NCBI RefSeq assembly: GCF_003590095.1
Contig: NC_039480.1
Span: forward strand, 18,267,328 to 18,331,327
Reading direction: 5' to 3'
Source of the DNA: Trichoplusia ni
Taxonomy: Eukaryota > Arthropoda > Insecta > Lepidoptera > Noctuidae
DNA length: 64,000 nt
In this document: positions 33,269 through 47,585 of the stretch, in pieces
Numbering within the stretch: position 1 is the stretch's first letter
Layout: each line of letters begins with the position of its first letter
Translations under genes and position numbers: made by a program
Notes under the pieces: generated by a model
Database searches by the model: none
What the model saw: only the letters and a program-made list of their open reading frames with translations
What the model was told of the DNA's origin: nothing

Positions 33269-36200
33269 GTAAGTTTTTATGATTTACTTCATATAACCTT
33301 AGTTTTTGCTGTGTCTTGCAGGAGACCTCGCCAGTAACCTTGTGCCTGGTGCTATTTACTTTGTATTAGCGTTATGTTGCACTCCTAATTAATGTTTGAT
33401 TGTTTTTATTGCTCTAGTCATTCATTATCAGGTTTCATGTTATCACTAATATTTCTAGCTGTAATGGGTTATGCATCTAACCACTGTCACACCACTGCAT
33501 TAACACACCATTAAACCTTTGAACCTGATTACCTACATAAACTCAGTTGACATACTTGACATAGAGGAAAAGTGTAGATAACTAACATATTGCAACAAAG
33601 TACCTATTGAAGCATCTAGAGTGCTAATCACCATAAAAAATATAATTTTGCTTTAATTTTTTTTTTTAAGTTTCCTTTTCACTTAATGTATGCCAACACA
33701 ACTTTAAAAGTTGAATAAACTTTCTAATGTTAAAAACATTTGTTTAATACTATGAAAAGACATTAACATACTTTCTAATTGTAACAAATTATTTATTTAC
33801 TATAACTCAGCAACTGTGGTTTATTCTGTACGGGATAATTTTTGATTAAAAATAATAAGTAATAGACAAGTTTCTTTAAACAAGATTTAGCTTGATTAAG
33901 TTTATTATTTATGTTTTACTACACACATGTGGTATATTGAAAGAAAAAAAAACACAGCATAAAGAAAGCTTTGTATGAACACTGAACCTGTAGCAAATTC
34001 AATTTTTGGAGGACTTTATGTGATTCCCGCAAGACTCTAAAGGCTAATTACTATTTTGAGTCAAACTTAACATGATTAAAACATATACTTTGGAAGACTA
34101 GACAGAATATAAGGATTGTAAACAGAATTAACAACCTTGGATATGAAACAGATGCACGTCATATGGCTTTTATTACATGAGGTTTCTAAAACAAATGTAC
34201 CTTTTTATCAAACACTGCAGTGCACATAGTTTGTTTAGCCTTATCTGCTTGCATTTAATATATTAATGCATTTAAAAAATGTTAATTAGTTTGTGTTGTA
34301 TGACATAGTTGAACAATGAAAATATTCATGGATTTCATTTACCTATTTGGTAATACCTTCAATATAACCTGGATTATTAATATAATTGAGCTCAAATTGT
34401 TCCACCATGTAGAAATACACACATTGGGATACCTTTTTCCATTTGTCTATGCTGAGAAATTGATGTCAGACCTTGTTTAGGCATCTAGATTTTGTGAAAA
34501 AAGTTATGGTCAACATTTTTTATACAAGTATGGCACATCCACAAATCCTATGGTTGTCAGAGTAGCAGGATATTTTGTAAGTTTAAATACAATTTATTTG
34601 GTGTTCCATTAGGCTATAAAAGCACAGCACATTGAATGCCATAGGCATACCTAATAGGCAATTTCCTCCTTCTATGCGTGCATAGGGCTGGCCAATGAAT
34701 CAATAATATTATTATAGTTTATTTCACGATGCAAGAAACAATTTTTACGACGTCATTAAATATTTTTGATATTTATTTTAATTTGCACATGAATACGTGT
34801 TGACGTAAACACGAAGCTGTGTTCTAACAGTCGAATGCACGTCAGAGGTATTGACAGTACTTTATGTTAAATCATAGGGCATCATTAAGTTTTCTGTCAT
34901 GCTTTGCAGTACACGACGTACATCTTTTACAGCTAAACTTAGTTTTTCTATCGCACTCACCCTTATCTTCCTCCTACGTACATAATGACGGTAAATGTAT
35001 GGTATCTATTATTACCAATAATCTAATACGTACATAAGACATATGCAGTAATTAAATGGAGTAACATTAAAAAAGAAACATAGGTTTTCTCGCTAAATTG
35101 ATCTTGAAAATAATTTTCTCTCGTTTTTCGTATCAATATTCGTAATATCTTGAGGTTTTGGATGTCTACTGTCGATTTCTGTTCCGCCCCACTAAAAGCC
35201 GGTAATATTGTACGGTTATTTATCAGAATAAAGGCCAACTTTCTTGAAAGACGAGTAAAAGTTTGGTATCGATAATTAAATGTTACAAAAATTTAATAAC
35301 TAAAAGAAACGCTATAAGTTTATTTACTATTTTTTATGATGTTTGCTTTTTAAATAATTGTTAGGGCGTTCAACGCTAAACATTCTTCAGAAAAAACAAA
35401 TTTTATACCCATGACGAAATTTATAACCTTAATAAATGTTTCATAGGTAGATACTCCAAAAACAGGAAGAAATAACTCGTGACACCAATGTTTTATTGAT
35501 GCCTCAACTATTACAATAACCTCACAATTTGAAGAGGTTTCACCAAATCTACATGATACGTTAAATTCTGACGTCACTCCCTCATCATACCTGCGTGTCT
35601 TTTGTTTCCACCGTAGACCGAAAGGTCAATAAATAACGTCAGTCTCCCGGTAACACCAGCAAGGTTATAAGTCAATGACAATGTTCGCGACGCTGGGACA
35701 ATGTCGTTTCCTTAATAGGAACAAGATAAGTTGGTTTATCGCTTTATTGTTAGAATGCATGTGCAAACCGGTAACGATAAGGACAAGAATCTCACGTCAC
35801 GATGATAGATACAATTTGTCTAACTGGAGCTCCAATTAATAGTTTGCTATCAAATTAAAGCGTTGGATTTGCTTTGCGGTATGTTTCACTACATATATTG
35901 ATGTCTGGCTTGCAATAAAATAAGGGTAATTACGGCTCTGATAGGAATGTGAAAATCGTTAAGTCATTATGCAAACAAAACAAACAGATTAGATTGCCTG
36001 GATAGTGGATATGTCGAATCTTGATCCGAGCCGAATTGTGATGATAAAAACGACGCCATGTTCCAAATCTATTCGTATCGACGAAGACTTCAAACTTGAA
36101 TCGGTAATTAATCTACCGTCTAAAATAATTTTGCTGTCAACAACATTTTTACGACTCCAGTCCAAATAAATAACATCGTAACGTAAAGCTGTGCTCCCAA

Positions 36201-39200
36201 ATACGTTGACCCCAGATAATCACAGACAAAGTCGAAATTACTTCGTATCTAAATTACAACTTGTTGTCTCAAAGCTTTGGGGCTATCAACATTTGTAGAT
36301 TTCTGATTGAGATATAACTGTAACTATTATGGTGATCTCCTACTTAAACAGTTGTTATGATGTCATGCTTAGTTTTCGCTTTACCATCACCAGGCTATGG
36401 CAGCTTGTTCCTGCTTTTGATGAGTCAAGTATGAATAATTTTAGCCGTTCGCCTACACTTACTTTCCCTAGAATATACTTAACGTCTAAGCGACTGAGTT
36501 GTACTTGAATGTGTACAGTGTAACTTTGTGTGTTTTTCTCTGAACATATCTACAAGCTGAAAAATAATGTTATCTGCTTTCATTTACAACCAGGCTTGAT
36601 CAAAGATATTTGATCACGTCAGAGCACATCCGTTTATCGAAGATACTTATAAATGTTTCAAAAAATTAAATATAATACGTAAACCTAGCTTTCGAATTAT
36701 TGTTAAGTCACGATTCTTTTCAAATATGATTTGCACCATATTTTGACAATTCTATACAAAGGTTCTCACTACGAAAACAGCTTATGTATTTTCGTTTATT
36801 TTTATATTACTAAATACTTATCTGTGTCATTGATACACCTCATACAATACTATCAGTCATAGAATCGATAAATTATTATGTTTTTTATTAAGATAATATA
36901 GAACATTCTGGCTAGAAAGACTAGTTACATTCTTGGGGAAATACGTTGTACCAAGGAATCCGATGATTATAATGCGGTATAGATTAGTATTTATATTTCA
37001 TTCGGTTTTGGAGTACTTTTATTTTTGTAGAAACAAGCCAAATTACACTAAATAAAGTCTCGTTGAGAACGCTTGAGCCAGTTCTCTCTGGTTCGGTTGT
37101 TCTAGTTTCTTTAAGCGTTTTATAACACTTAACGAAGCAGCTCCGATGTTAGCCTTACAATATTTTTTACAGCATCATAAAAGGCCACGTTTTACGGCCA
37201 GGCTGACAGTATCGTGAGGTCGTCCTATACCTCCGAATTCTGCTTACTAATGGTTTACTTTACTGTCCCTTAAAATACTTTGTCGGCTGGCCGTTTCAGG
37301 AGGTTATATTGAATCGTCATGAAAATTCATCATGGTAATGGTCTGGTCGTTGAGGTAATCTCCTTGGATGCCGTAATTCATCTTTTAAGGAGTAATTTTC
37401 GTTTTTGCTTAGCCCACAACTTATCAAATAGAGGTTTTACTAAGTATTTATGTAACCGGCCTTTTATCATTTATATGTGTGGACCTGGACATGTTTATAT
37501 AGAGTATAGATCGACAAGGATTAGGCGTGATATTCAACATGTAATTAACATGGATACAATGGCAGAGGATGCGTGCCACACAAGGCCGCCCGGTTAGCGA
37601 CACAGGCCCGGTATAGGCCTCGTTGCGTTGCTAACCGATTGTATCTGATCATTATCACTCTTTATATCAGCTGATTGCATTGGGAATCAAGGAAAAATTA
37701 CTGTGACCTCAATGAGAAGACACATTTTTTGTATCTCTGTGTTCCGTTTAAAAACTCAGTGGAAATATTCTGGTAAAATCGATGAAGCAAATTAGTACAA
37801 ATTATTAATAACGGTGTCATCATTAGATTCCACGTGTACAACTTACGTCAATATTTACCTGTTAATGCTTTTTACTCGAGTGATGATTATCTGAAGCCAA
37901 TGTTACACTGTTAATACGTTATCGATAGGAACCAGTGACGCAGGTTGTGCGCCAAGGTCGAAGGTCTCCTAACACCATAGACCTTGCCTTGCTCTTTACG
38001 TATGCTTGCATGTGCTGTATCGATCTGCGAGCTATCGACTCTATTTATAGGCCTATAGTCGTTGCTTGATGGCATGCCATTAGATAAGGAAAATATAAGG
38101 CCTTGTATTATTTTTAAGGTCATTAGTGGATTTTTTGTCGCAATAAAGGAAACAGTTCAGTGTTTAATGATATAAATATAATCTTTTCTTGGACTGTCCT
38201 CCTGTTATGCCTAGTCTCCGTCAAAACAATATGACTTCCTACATTAACCTTCACAATATATCAACTTTGTTGGCATTTACATTACGGTGTTGTGTTCATC
38301 TTTGGGCCACAATTCCCGTATCTTCACTTAGTCCCTACGCATGACAACATTTTAAAACGAATCTCCTCGATTAGTATGAATTGTTTCCAATAAACTTTTA
38401 CAATAATCGTCTCTGGCGCCATACGAAATGCCCTTAAACTTGACACGATTGGCCAGCAACCAACCCTATTCTATATGACTCGACGGTCGTGGGATATCCC
38501 GACGTTGTGCCAAAACATGAAGGCGGCATAGCGAATGACGTCACGTATGTAGGTACATTAAATATTCAGAGACGGCCATATAAGTTCGGAGTTTTAAAGC
38601 TGCGCACGTAATACGTGGAGGTACCTTTTTTCAGTAAAATTGTATTTATCATTCGATCCTAAAATAAACGAAAGTCGCAGAAAGTCAAACATTAGTCCTG
38701 TCTAGAGATGTTACTAGTAATTTAAAATACTCATCTGGAGCCAAGAGTTACTGCAAGATTTTGGCCTGTGTGAACCTCGATGTCTCTCGAAAAGTATTTA
38801 TCACTGAGATTTTTTCCTTTACTACTGTACAGTTTCTTGTTAGATAAACAGGCAATATCCGATAAAAACTTGAATTTTCCTCCTAACATCCGTCTTTTTA
38901 AATATAATAATGTAATACCTATCTAATATCTTACGATACTCATTCGTACTTCAAAGAACTATTAGTCATTTCGCGATGTTACATGGGGTAGAGTCGAAAG
39001 TCCAGTTTGACCGACCCAAACACGTTCACATATAAAAAGTGATGTTCGCCGCTGAAAAATAACTATGATCTTTGAACCTAAATCCGAAATATTGCTATTT
39101 TCCCGTTTATATTTTGATGGCGCTTATAATCAGCTTTGGAGCTTCAATGGCTTAGTTTACCGTGCTCTTAAAAACATTTTTTTGTTGAGTGTCAGTGCTA

Positions 39201-40216
39201 CTGCTGTTAGAAGTACTGAAACTACTACTACATTTTCCTCTTTTGGAGATCACATTTAGAGATTCTCCTGTGAAAGACATTGCCGAATGACCAACAATAA
39301 TTCAAGCAGATTCTAGAGCCGATTTTACACTTCTGTCAAGTAAGTCGAGCAAAATAAATAAGAACGAGTCTATAAATCACAGCTCCGATTAATTATACAC
39401 GTTTTGAAACTGGTCAAGTTTCGGTAAATCTAGGCCCTAGGAAAACTAAGAATTTAGGCCGAGGTCGCGACCAGCTGACCAATTGCTATTATCGAATCGT
39501 CAAAAAAAAACTGTCGTCAGCATAACTTTAACGAAATCCAGTTCAAACGAGTATACTCATCGCTTTTTGAATTCATTTAAAAACTAAACGAATTGATGTT
39601 ACCATAGAATTGTTTACATTGACGTGAAATAATGTTAATTTGAAAGCCAAACAGTCCGCTGTGAATTTTGGCGAAACTCACCGACCAACGGTTCTTATCG
39701 ATCAGCTGACTACGTGCGTGGGGAGTTCTAAATACATTCTTGCAAGAAATATTACTGTGCGATTTTACGTTGAACATTAATTTATAAAGGAGATCGAATA
39801 AGGTAAACATACATATTATAAAATATAAAAGAGGATAAAGTAGAAACGGGGTTTTATTTTGTTAAACCTGTCACGGTCATGATTTCAGTGTCATTCTGTG
39901 GCAGTCACCCTGCGTCCACTGCGTCAATAACATCCACGCGAGATGTTGACGTTGACCTGCGAAAGAGTGACTCGTATTAATAAATTTATTCCACTTATAT
40001 AAAACATTGGGTTTTAATAAAAATTACTACGTTTAGAAAAAATACACTAATCTTTCCTATAACAATGTTTTAAAATTTCAACAGACCAAGAAAAAGTGAG
40101 AAAACCAAAACAGTATCCAAAAATAACTTCACCAAAACATGTTTACGAAAAAATTCTAATGTACACAGTTTTTTGCCAATGTTTTCCTTAAAATTTCAGC
40201 GTTGCTTTTTTAAAGC

Positions 40217-41328
40217 GAATCACATAATGTCGAAAAAGTTGTGAAGTTAAAAGATAAGCTATTGCGACATGCGAGTTATACTGGTTACTGGTGCATGGAG
40301 TAATCTTACACAATCTGTATGGAGGTGTCTTACTTCCTGAGAAATCTTTTATACAAGTACATTACTTTGGTATTATATAGTTATATAGTTTTTTTTATAC
40401 TTTTCGGATGGCTTACAACGTTAAGGACCATTTTTTACTTCAATTTCTTATTAAAATCCCTGATACAGGATACTATACTGTATCCTCAAGTTATTCGCTT
40501 TTTTAACGACATTGACAAGCGCCTCAAATTGAATGAGTTACCTTAACACAAAAAATTACAAACGTAGATGATGAAACGGAAAACGTTTCTCACATCTCAT
40601 GTCAACTTGCTATGTTAATTATGACAATGACGTATAAGGTATTATTCACCTTTACATCTACGCGAACAAAATAGTAGACGAGATAATTATAACACATCAT
40701 TCATATTAATATTATAAGTCGGAAACAAATATCCCGCGCGGATGTGTCGGTCAACGACTTCGACAATGGCAGGACTGTCCCACCTGTCTCGCAACACAGA
40801 CGAATGAGAAGGTTCAATACACTGATAAAGAATACGTAATACAGGTGCTGTTTATCTGTGGAGTGCGATAACTCGCTCTCTATATCACCATGTGTAGCGA
40901 TGTAAGGACAGTTGCACTTCTGAATTACATGTTTATAGTACTGTTAAGATTTCGCCATATTTTGGATGATGTCTCTTCACCGGGTTGTGTTTAAAGGGTT
41001 AGGTTTTCTGTTAGTGTGAGATCTTATTGTAAAATACATTTAAAACAAAACTTCGTATTCATATAGTTTTGATCAAGCTGAACCTTCTATCCTCCCCTAT
41101 GATATTTGTATTTCGTCACAATGACATCGCCACGTCACATAAGTTCCGACTTGTGATGCTAGTCGCATTATTTTACAAATGTTTTCCTATTAACGTTCGA
41201 ATATAGACTGTCCACTGTATCAGTCTGTTGTCTAACTGTAAACGTTTTTGTGTTGACGATCAAACGCGTTCTTAATTTATTTCGTGCGGGACTTTTAATG
41301 GATCAGCTGATTTTGTTTCCTGCTTTAA
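40217..41328 (+). repeat. Left copy of a 1,112-bp direct duplication
   Basis: From GAATCACATAATGTCG to TTTCCTGCTTTAA this segment recurs at 48841-49952 with a constant offset of 8,624 bp, hence no indels, and with no mismatch in the stretches I compared. It contains a 75-codon ORF (40319-40546) that is duplicated with it. See the finding on assembly error versus recent duplication. Confidence 0.9.
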
Positions 41329-42328
41329 TGTTACGATGACAAAATCAGTAAAGTTAGGGTTTATTAATAATGTTTTGTTGTTGAAGCCTGCTCTACGAAC
41401 ATAAGTTTGGAATGTATTTCTATTGGAATGAGTTTGTTGATCCATCGCGTTGTTAGTTGGATGTTCGCCGCGCCGGGACCGCTGCGGCGTGCCACACCAG
41501 TGCCTTATCTGATCAATGTTTAGAACGTGATTGTTTTTCGCTTTTATTAAAGATTGTTTTAAGTTTTGAGTTACACTGCACGTAGTGTTATTCGAAAACT
41601 AAGTAAGTTATGTTAGGTTGAGGGCACAATGTATATTAGCTTCGCAGTTGTGCGTCAGCCTTACCAGTGGCTTCGAGATGTAAATTTTTCTTATTTTTCT
41701 TATTATTTTACTATAAGTCTGTGGTGCTCCTTGCTGGGCTGAGGTTACCATTTCTCTGCATTTTATCAGGTTACCGTCAGGGGCTACGGGACGTTAGTCC
41801 AGTCTATCCCACCAAGTTTTGAGTCTGCCGCGGCTTCAATATCTAATGGAGAGCTTGAGTAATTTTACCAGTTAATGAGATATGCGGCAGAAATCATGAC
41901 AGCCCAATTTTTTTTTACTAATTCAGAAGCTACTTAGTCCGCGTGGGCAGATGTGCTAGAACGCAGCTTCGGGGTACCAAAGGTTTTACGCCGCGGTTCT
42001 GCGATCTAACGTCTCGCTCGGGAATCTTTGATGCTATATTACTGACCTCAATAATTTGATATCATGTTTATTTGTTGAAGCGTTTATGCACGAATACGTT
42101 TAATCTAAAGTTAACTTTGTTACTTTGCCTGTTGCACAATATATTTATTTCGAGATCCGTTTTGTCTTGTTCAGGCTTGTGTGAGAACATTTTCAATATA
42201 AAATATACACAGTATCATGTTGTTTTATTGCTTCACACATTTTAGAACCTTTAGAATTTGATTAACTAGAGTCTTGTACAAATATTGAGAGAAAACCTTC
42301 TTAGCAAAAAATGTGTTTATAAGAACAA

Positions 42329-42610
42329 TAGCTGTCGCGCGCGACTTCGTCCGCGTGGTTAGGAATTTCTGAACGGAAGCCCTCGAAGATTAATAATTTT
42401 CCGTTTTTCCCACATTTTCCATTGTGTCTTCGCTCCTGTTAGTCGCAGCGTGATGGTATATAGCCTAAAACCTTCCTCGATAAATGGTCTATTCAATACA
42501 ATAATTTTTCAATTTGAAACAGTAGTTCCTGAGATTAGCGAGTTCAAACAAACAAATAATCAAACAAACTCTTCAGCTTCATATATTAGTATAGAGTATA
42601 GAGTATAGAT
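42329..42610 (-). mobile_element. Lep1-like Helitron copy, slightly degraded
   Basis: Starts GCTGTCGCGCGCGACTTCGT and passes through ACGGAAGCCCTCGAAGAT, GTTAGTCGCAGCGTGATGG and CAAACTCTTCAGCTTCATAT to TATAGAGTATAGAGTATAGA. This is the reverse of the element at 16873-17135 with the terminal CTAG lost. Confidence 0.65.
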
Positions 42611-43717
42611 GATTACTTCATAATAAATGGAAACAAAATTCTGAGAAGTGGACAGTATTGGTTCAAGCAGGCTGATATTTTAAAAGGTAAAGAAGATTGT
42701 AAAAATTGTATATATCTACACCGTCCATAGAATACAAAAAGTCGTTTGAAATCAATACGATTGATGAACGGTTGGCAAAAATTGTGGAATCCATCAAAGT
42801 TTCGAAGTGATATTACAATCGGAACGATTTACGTTCGCTATGAATCAAGGGCAATCGTTAGGCAGCTTGACAATCTATTGGACGAACATTTATCACCATT
42901 AATTCTGATTTTCTGTTATCTACATGGAAAAAAAAAACAAACATACAAGAAAAACCGAGTGAATAGAGTAGAATGACAATTTTTAACTATGATTTTTTTT
43001 GTAATGTGGTTTCCTAGTTCGTTGACATATTTTGATTCCTTAAATAAAGAGATTTAAAAAAAAAAATACTGTTTTTTATGTAATATATTTAACAACTAGC
43101 AACATAGGTTTCATCTACATCGGACAGCAGTCTCTACATAAACTTTATTGCGTCGTGATTTAGAGAAGAAATAAATATGTGATATTTGTAAAGAGTAACG
43201 AGTGCAATGCTTGTAAGTCTTAACTTCGAGTCAAATATTTAAGTACTATGTATCAGGTCATACCTTTTCAAATATTGGGTTCAATATCACGTTCCCTAAC
43301 AATACACGAATTCCTTTATTTGTCCTCCAATAAAGATAAGAAGAAACTACATAGATAACGACTGCCACTCCAACAAAACATTACATCTATGATTAATATG
43401 TAAAATTCGCTCATAAACCGAACACGTTACAATAACGGGGTAATAATAACGTTTATCGTGTAACAATAAAACAGATGTATTAAAGACTTCTTACATCCGA
43501 GTAATGGCCTCATCACTTCACGAACGTTAAATTTAGGAGGCTCTCGTTTAACATGATAACCGTTTGAATTGATCGTTCGATGTCGGATGTAAAGCGGAGC
43601 GAGATGTAAACTGTTTATGTAGATGACGTCATTTGGTAACTTGGAGTTTACTGTTAAAAGCAAGTGGGATTGTTAGAACAGTTTGGTAGTGAAACTGTGA
43701 GAGTAACTGAAATTACC

Positions 43718-43990
43718 ATCCTAGCATTTTCCGACTATGTTGGGGTTGGATTCCTGTCTAACCAGGTGCAGAAAAGTGCCAGTGCTTGACATCCTAAACC
43801 CAGTTACCTGGGCAACACGATACCCCTTAGTAGGACTGGTTGTTATACTTTTAACTACCCGTAATAATTTCTAACTACCCGTAAGACTCTCAAAGATGTA
43901 TACAACAGTCAGCACAGCCGGGATCCACAATTTAACGTGCCTTCCGAAGCACGGCGCAACTCATTATGACGTAGCTTAACCTGTGACCAC
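43718..43990. repeat. Lepidopteran retroposon fragment (CCGAAGCACGG family)
   Basis: Blocks in order: CATTTTCCGACTATGTTGGG, CCAGTTACCTGGGCAACACG, ATACCCCTTAGTAGGACTGG, CAGCCGGGATCCACAATTTA and CGTGCCTTCCGAAGCACGG. I know these as a very abundant lepidopteran repeat. No reading frame. Confidence 0.6.
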
Positions 43991-44082
43991 CCACTTTGTA
44001 CAGTTGCAGCTTAGGCTTAAGGTTCTTGTACATTACCAAGACTTGAAATAGACACGTCACTTTTATGCTGACAGCTATTCGA

Positions 44083-44187
44083 CTACGTAATTTCGTAGGC
44101 ACAAATCGTAGCTATGCGCGGTAAGCTACGATTCTACGAATACTACCCGAGCTACGCGACTACGCTACGCGTCTATGAAACTACGAT
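44083..44187. repeat. Cluster of CTACG/CGTAG pentamers
   Basis: In about 105 bp there are seven CTACG and two CGTAG words with irregular spacing, e.g. GAGCTACGCGACTACGCTAC. Not a simple tandem repeat; mixed orientations could pair into stems. Origin unknown. Confidence 0.6.
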
Positions 44188-47100
44188 TTCAAAGGAAAGT
44201 TGAACAGCTTAAATAAAATTGGATTGAATATATTGTAGTTAATGCATCCAGTATTATGTCGGCGTCTGTCAATGAAAGGTGAAGGGCGCCGCTAACGAGG
44301 CTGCGTCGCACCGACAGCTGAATCTGTCGCATCAATAGCGTCTGTGTAGCGGTAGTTATTTGCATTCGTTACCGGCGTATTGAGAGTATCACGCTTTTTA
44401 ATAAAGAAATTTGAACTTCGGAATCGAATATTTTGTAATTTTAATTCTGTAGGTTTTGATGGTAAACCATTCAGGTATTCATGTTCTGAAAAACTTTAGT
44501 TTTATAAAAATGCTTCATACCTAGTTAAGTTTGAAATAAACATATACAAAAATAAAGAAAGAAAAGCATATTCGAACTTTATTTCCAGAACAACAAAAAT
44601 GCATTTGCTTTTATAATAAAAGTCTAAGCTAATGAAACTTCAAACCGCACAAAACAAGCTGATGCAAACAAAATATTCCCATTTATAGATCCACAATTCA
44701 AATGTGTGTGTTAGGAACTTTCCAGTTTCCTTTAAGTTGCAAACGGCATTCACTAATACCACTCTCACAGTGTATTGGAGTTCATGCGTCCTTGTGTAGG
44801 GAACCTTTGCCTGCTCTAATCTAAATTTAATCCGACACTCGCCACCCCAGCCTCTGCTAATACAGTTGCCGGTTTGTTTTAATTGGAGTTGAAATACTAT
44901 GGTTGCGTTAGTTTTATGTCGATTGCACCTGATTACAAGACTCGAACGTTAAATTAATGTTCTGTGGTTGAGAGCTCTTTGAGTGCATATTGACGAAGTT
45001 CATATTATTTTAGTTTCAAACCGGAATCAAAGAATTTCATGACTTATGCTTGGGTCGTAAATCACGAAATGTACTCCTAGAGATAATAGTTTTTGGAGAT
45101 ATTTCATTGGGCTAAAGACAAAGTGATAGCTTTAACTTCCTGCAGGGTGATTGACAAATTTTAAGTCATAATATTTTAGGTTGATAACAATTGTTTGACA
45201 GTTAGATATTCACATTGCAAGTTATATGAAGATTAGTGTTACAGAGTTTTTTAGAGTTTAAGCTAAGCTTAGTTTGCGTCTCACTGTAATTTTATTTAAT
45301 TTGCAATTAAGTTAAAATAAAAATAGTTTAACCTACCTTAAATGTTTCTCTATCTTAATGTTTATTGTTACGATAAGATATATTGTAAAAGATATAGATA
45401 TACATATATAAGATATATTTATAAAACTTTGTATTATTATTCTCAGTTAGCCAGTCTTGTGGATTTTTTATTGTGGCCTAACTTATAATGTACCTGAAGC
45501 AAAAGCACAGTTCAACTTAGGGACAAAGGCAAAAACAACAAAAACTCTTTTATTCGACTACAAAAAAGACTACTGGGAACTTTATGGTTTACCTAATAAA
45601 ATAATTTGTTCAGCACTTTATAAAACGCTTTGAAAGTTAAAACAAGTTATTGTTTTAAAGTTTTAATTGTATTCAACAAACGAGACAAGAGAGTTTTTAT
45701 AACATTGTGTACGAAAACTAAATGACGTCTTAATTACGTTGAGAAAACCGACTTACAAGCGTTTACAGTAATTCAAAAACTTTTAATTGTTACTAGTTAG
45801 AGGGTTTAATTAAAACTATAGTGAAGTTAGTGGAATAATAAGACGACTACCACACTTGAGTTGAGCTTTCATAAAAAGCTTTCTAATAAAAACACTTTAA
45901 ATATTGAAGACAAAAATAACACCAAAGTCCGAACCATCAACTACATCGCTCTTGGATTTAAATAGCTTATTTTTTCTACACCAATCTCACAACTATAGCG
46001 CGAGCAACAGTAGTAGTAACTAAGTCCCCTTATTATGATAACTGGACTCTTATCATCGTTCAATAACCGTTAAACAGTTGAAAATGCTTAGAAATGTAAA
46101 ACCTATTGCGAAAGGGGGATTATGTTAATTTCGTTGACGATGCCCACTTAAAGATAAGGTCGGCCTGGAGGCGGACGTATCGCTGAGCTAGGCTTTAACG
46201 GGAGTAAACAATTTTTCTTACATATTTTAGGATTATTGAGAGGACGTTTTTGTATGGTTGAGAAACTTGGTCTCGGAGTTTTTAACCACTAGTGTCAGAT
46301 GCACTGGATTCCTAAAGATTTTTACTACACAGTTTTTTGAAATTGATAATTACCCTGCTAAATATACAAATATAAAGCACATGAAATTGAGAAACAATGT
46401 ATTTTACATAGCTGAATTGATCGGTATCGGTAATACCTCTATTCTATCACTGTTTACTTACAGATTTGAAGGTTCTAAATCAATAAAGATAAACATGCAC
46501 TATTGTGTTATTTTCATAGTAAATGTGAGTTGTTGATGGACAGCCAAGGAAAACAAGGATGAAACCTGGAACCCATAAAAGTACTGAAATATGGAATCAC
46601 CAATCCTCCTTAAAATAGGCAGCGATGGTAGATTGCCAAGAGATTGCTATGCCAAGTCGTAGAATATTAACAGACACAATGATTTTTATTTAGCTGGATC
46701 AAATAAAGTAAAAATAACTTTACAACGAATCAATCGCTTTTAAAAACAATAAAAACAAAAATCAGTTGACATTATTTAGAGCTTCAAAGTAAGTAGGTAT
46801 GTTTCTAAAGTATCGGATAATGTTTGATCCGGTTTTCCGTTGTCACCGGAACACGCCGCCGGCCATCTCAAACATTTACAATAAAGACGTTTATAGTTCT
46901 TAAACAATGTTTCTTTTCGAGGTTTGTTCAACTGAGCCGGCCGAAGTTTGACTTTTATGTTTTATTGCCAGATAAAACCCTTTGACATGTCGTACATATG
47001 TATGGATAAATCTTAAGACTTATATTTTTAGTTACTTGTTTCTGTTTCCAAGTTGCTCGTATAGTTCTTGTTGACTGATAACCTTGATTTTTGTTAAACG

Positions 47101-47318
47101 TACCTAAGTCATTTCCAGTCTGATCGGATCTGTCACAAAGATAAATATTTTGAAAAGCTTTTTGGGACCGATTCCCATGGTGATTTTCATCACCAATTGT
47201 CACTTAATTCCTTATAAACATCCGTTAATTTAACTGCATGGGCACTGCAACACTTTTAAATTATCAGATACATGGGTCTACCGTTATCGACCACTCATTT
47301 TTTAAACAAGGTAAGCAA

Positions 47319-47585
47319 TCTATATACATATAATAAAATTGTAGAAAAGTGAAAACTGTACATTGAAAATTAAAAAAAAAGAATAATTGGAGGGTGGTCT
47401 ACGAACGATTCCGATGCCGAAAATATGATTTTTAGAATTTTTGTCTGTTTGTCTGTTTGTCTGTATGTATGTCCGGAAAGATCTCGGAAAGTACTGAATA
47501 GATTTGATTCATATTTTCAGAGAATATCAACAAAAGAGGTCCGGTCAACATACTTTTTAATTATTATCTCGCTTTTCGTTACAGG
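47319..47585 (+). repeat. Repeat with (TGTCTGTT)n run, cut by the assembly gap
   Basis: Contains TATATACATATAATAAAATT followed by a GTCTGTTTGTCTGTTTGTCTG run near 47441-47462, a layout I know from lepidopteran mobile elements, and then GGAAAGATCTCGGAAAGTAC. It runs directly into the Ns at 47586. Confidence 0.5.

Noticed and set aside
37319..37597. 92-codon plus-strand ORF
   Set aside because: No recognisable motif, no splice partners, no composition change; chance ORF in the gene-poor interval.
40319..40546. 75-codon ORF found twice, identically (also 48943-49170)
   Set aside because: The identity comes from duplication of the whole 1,112-bp block. The peptide is Leu/Phe/Tyr-rich as expected from AT-rich DNA and has no domain or homology I recognise.
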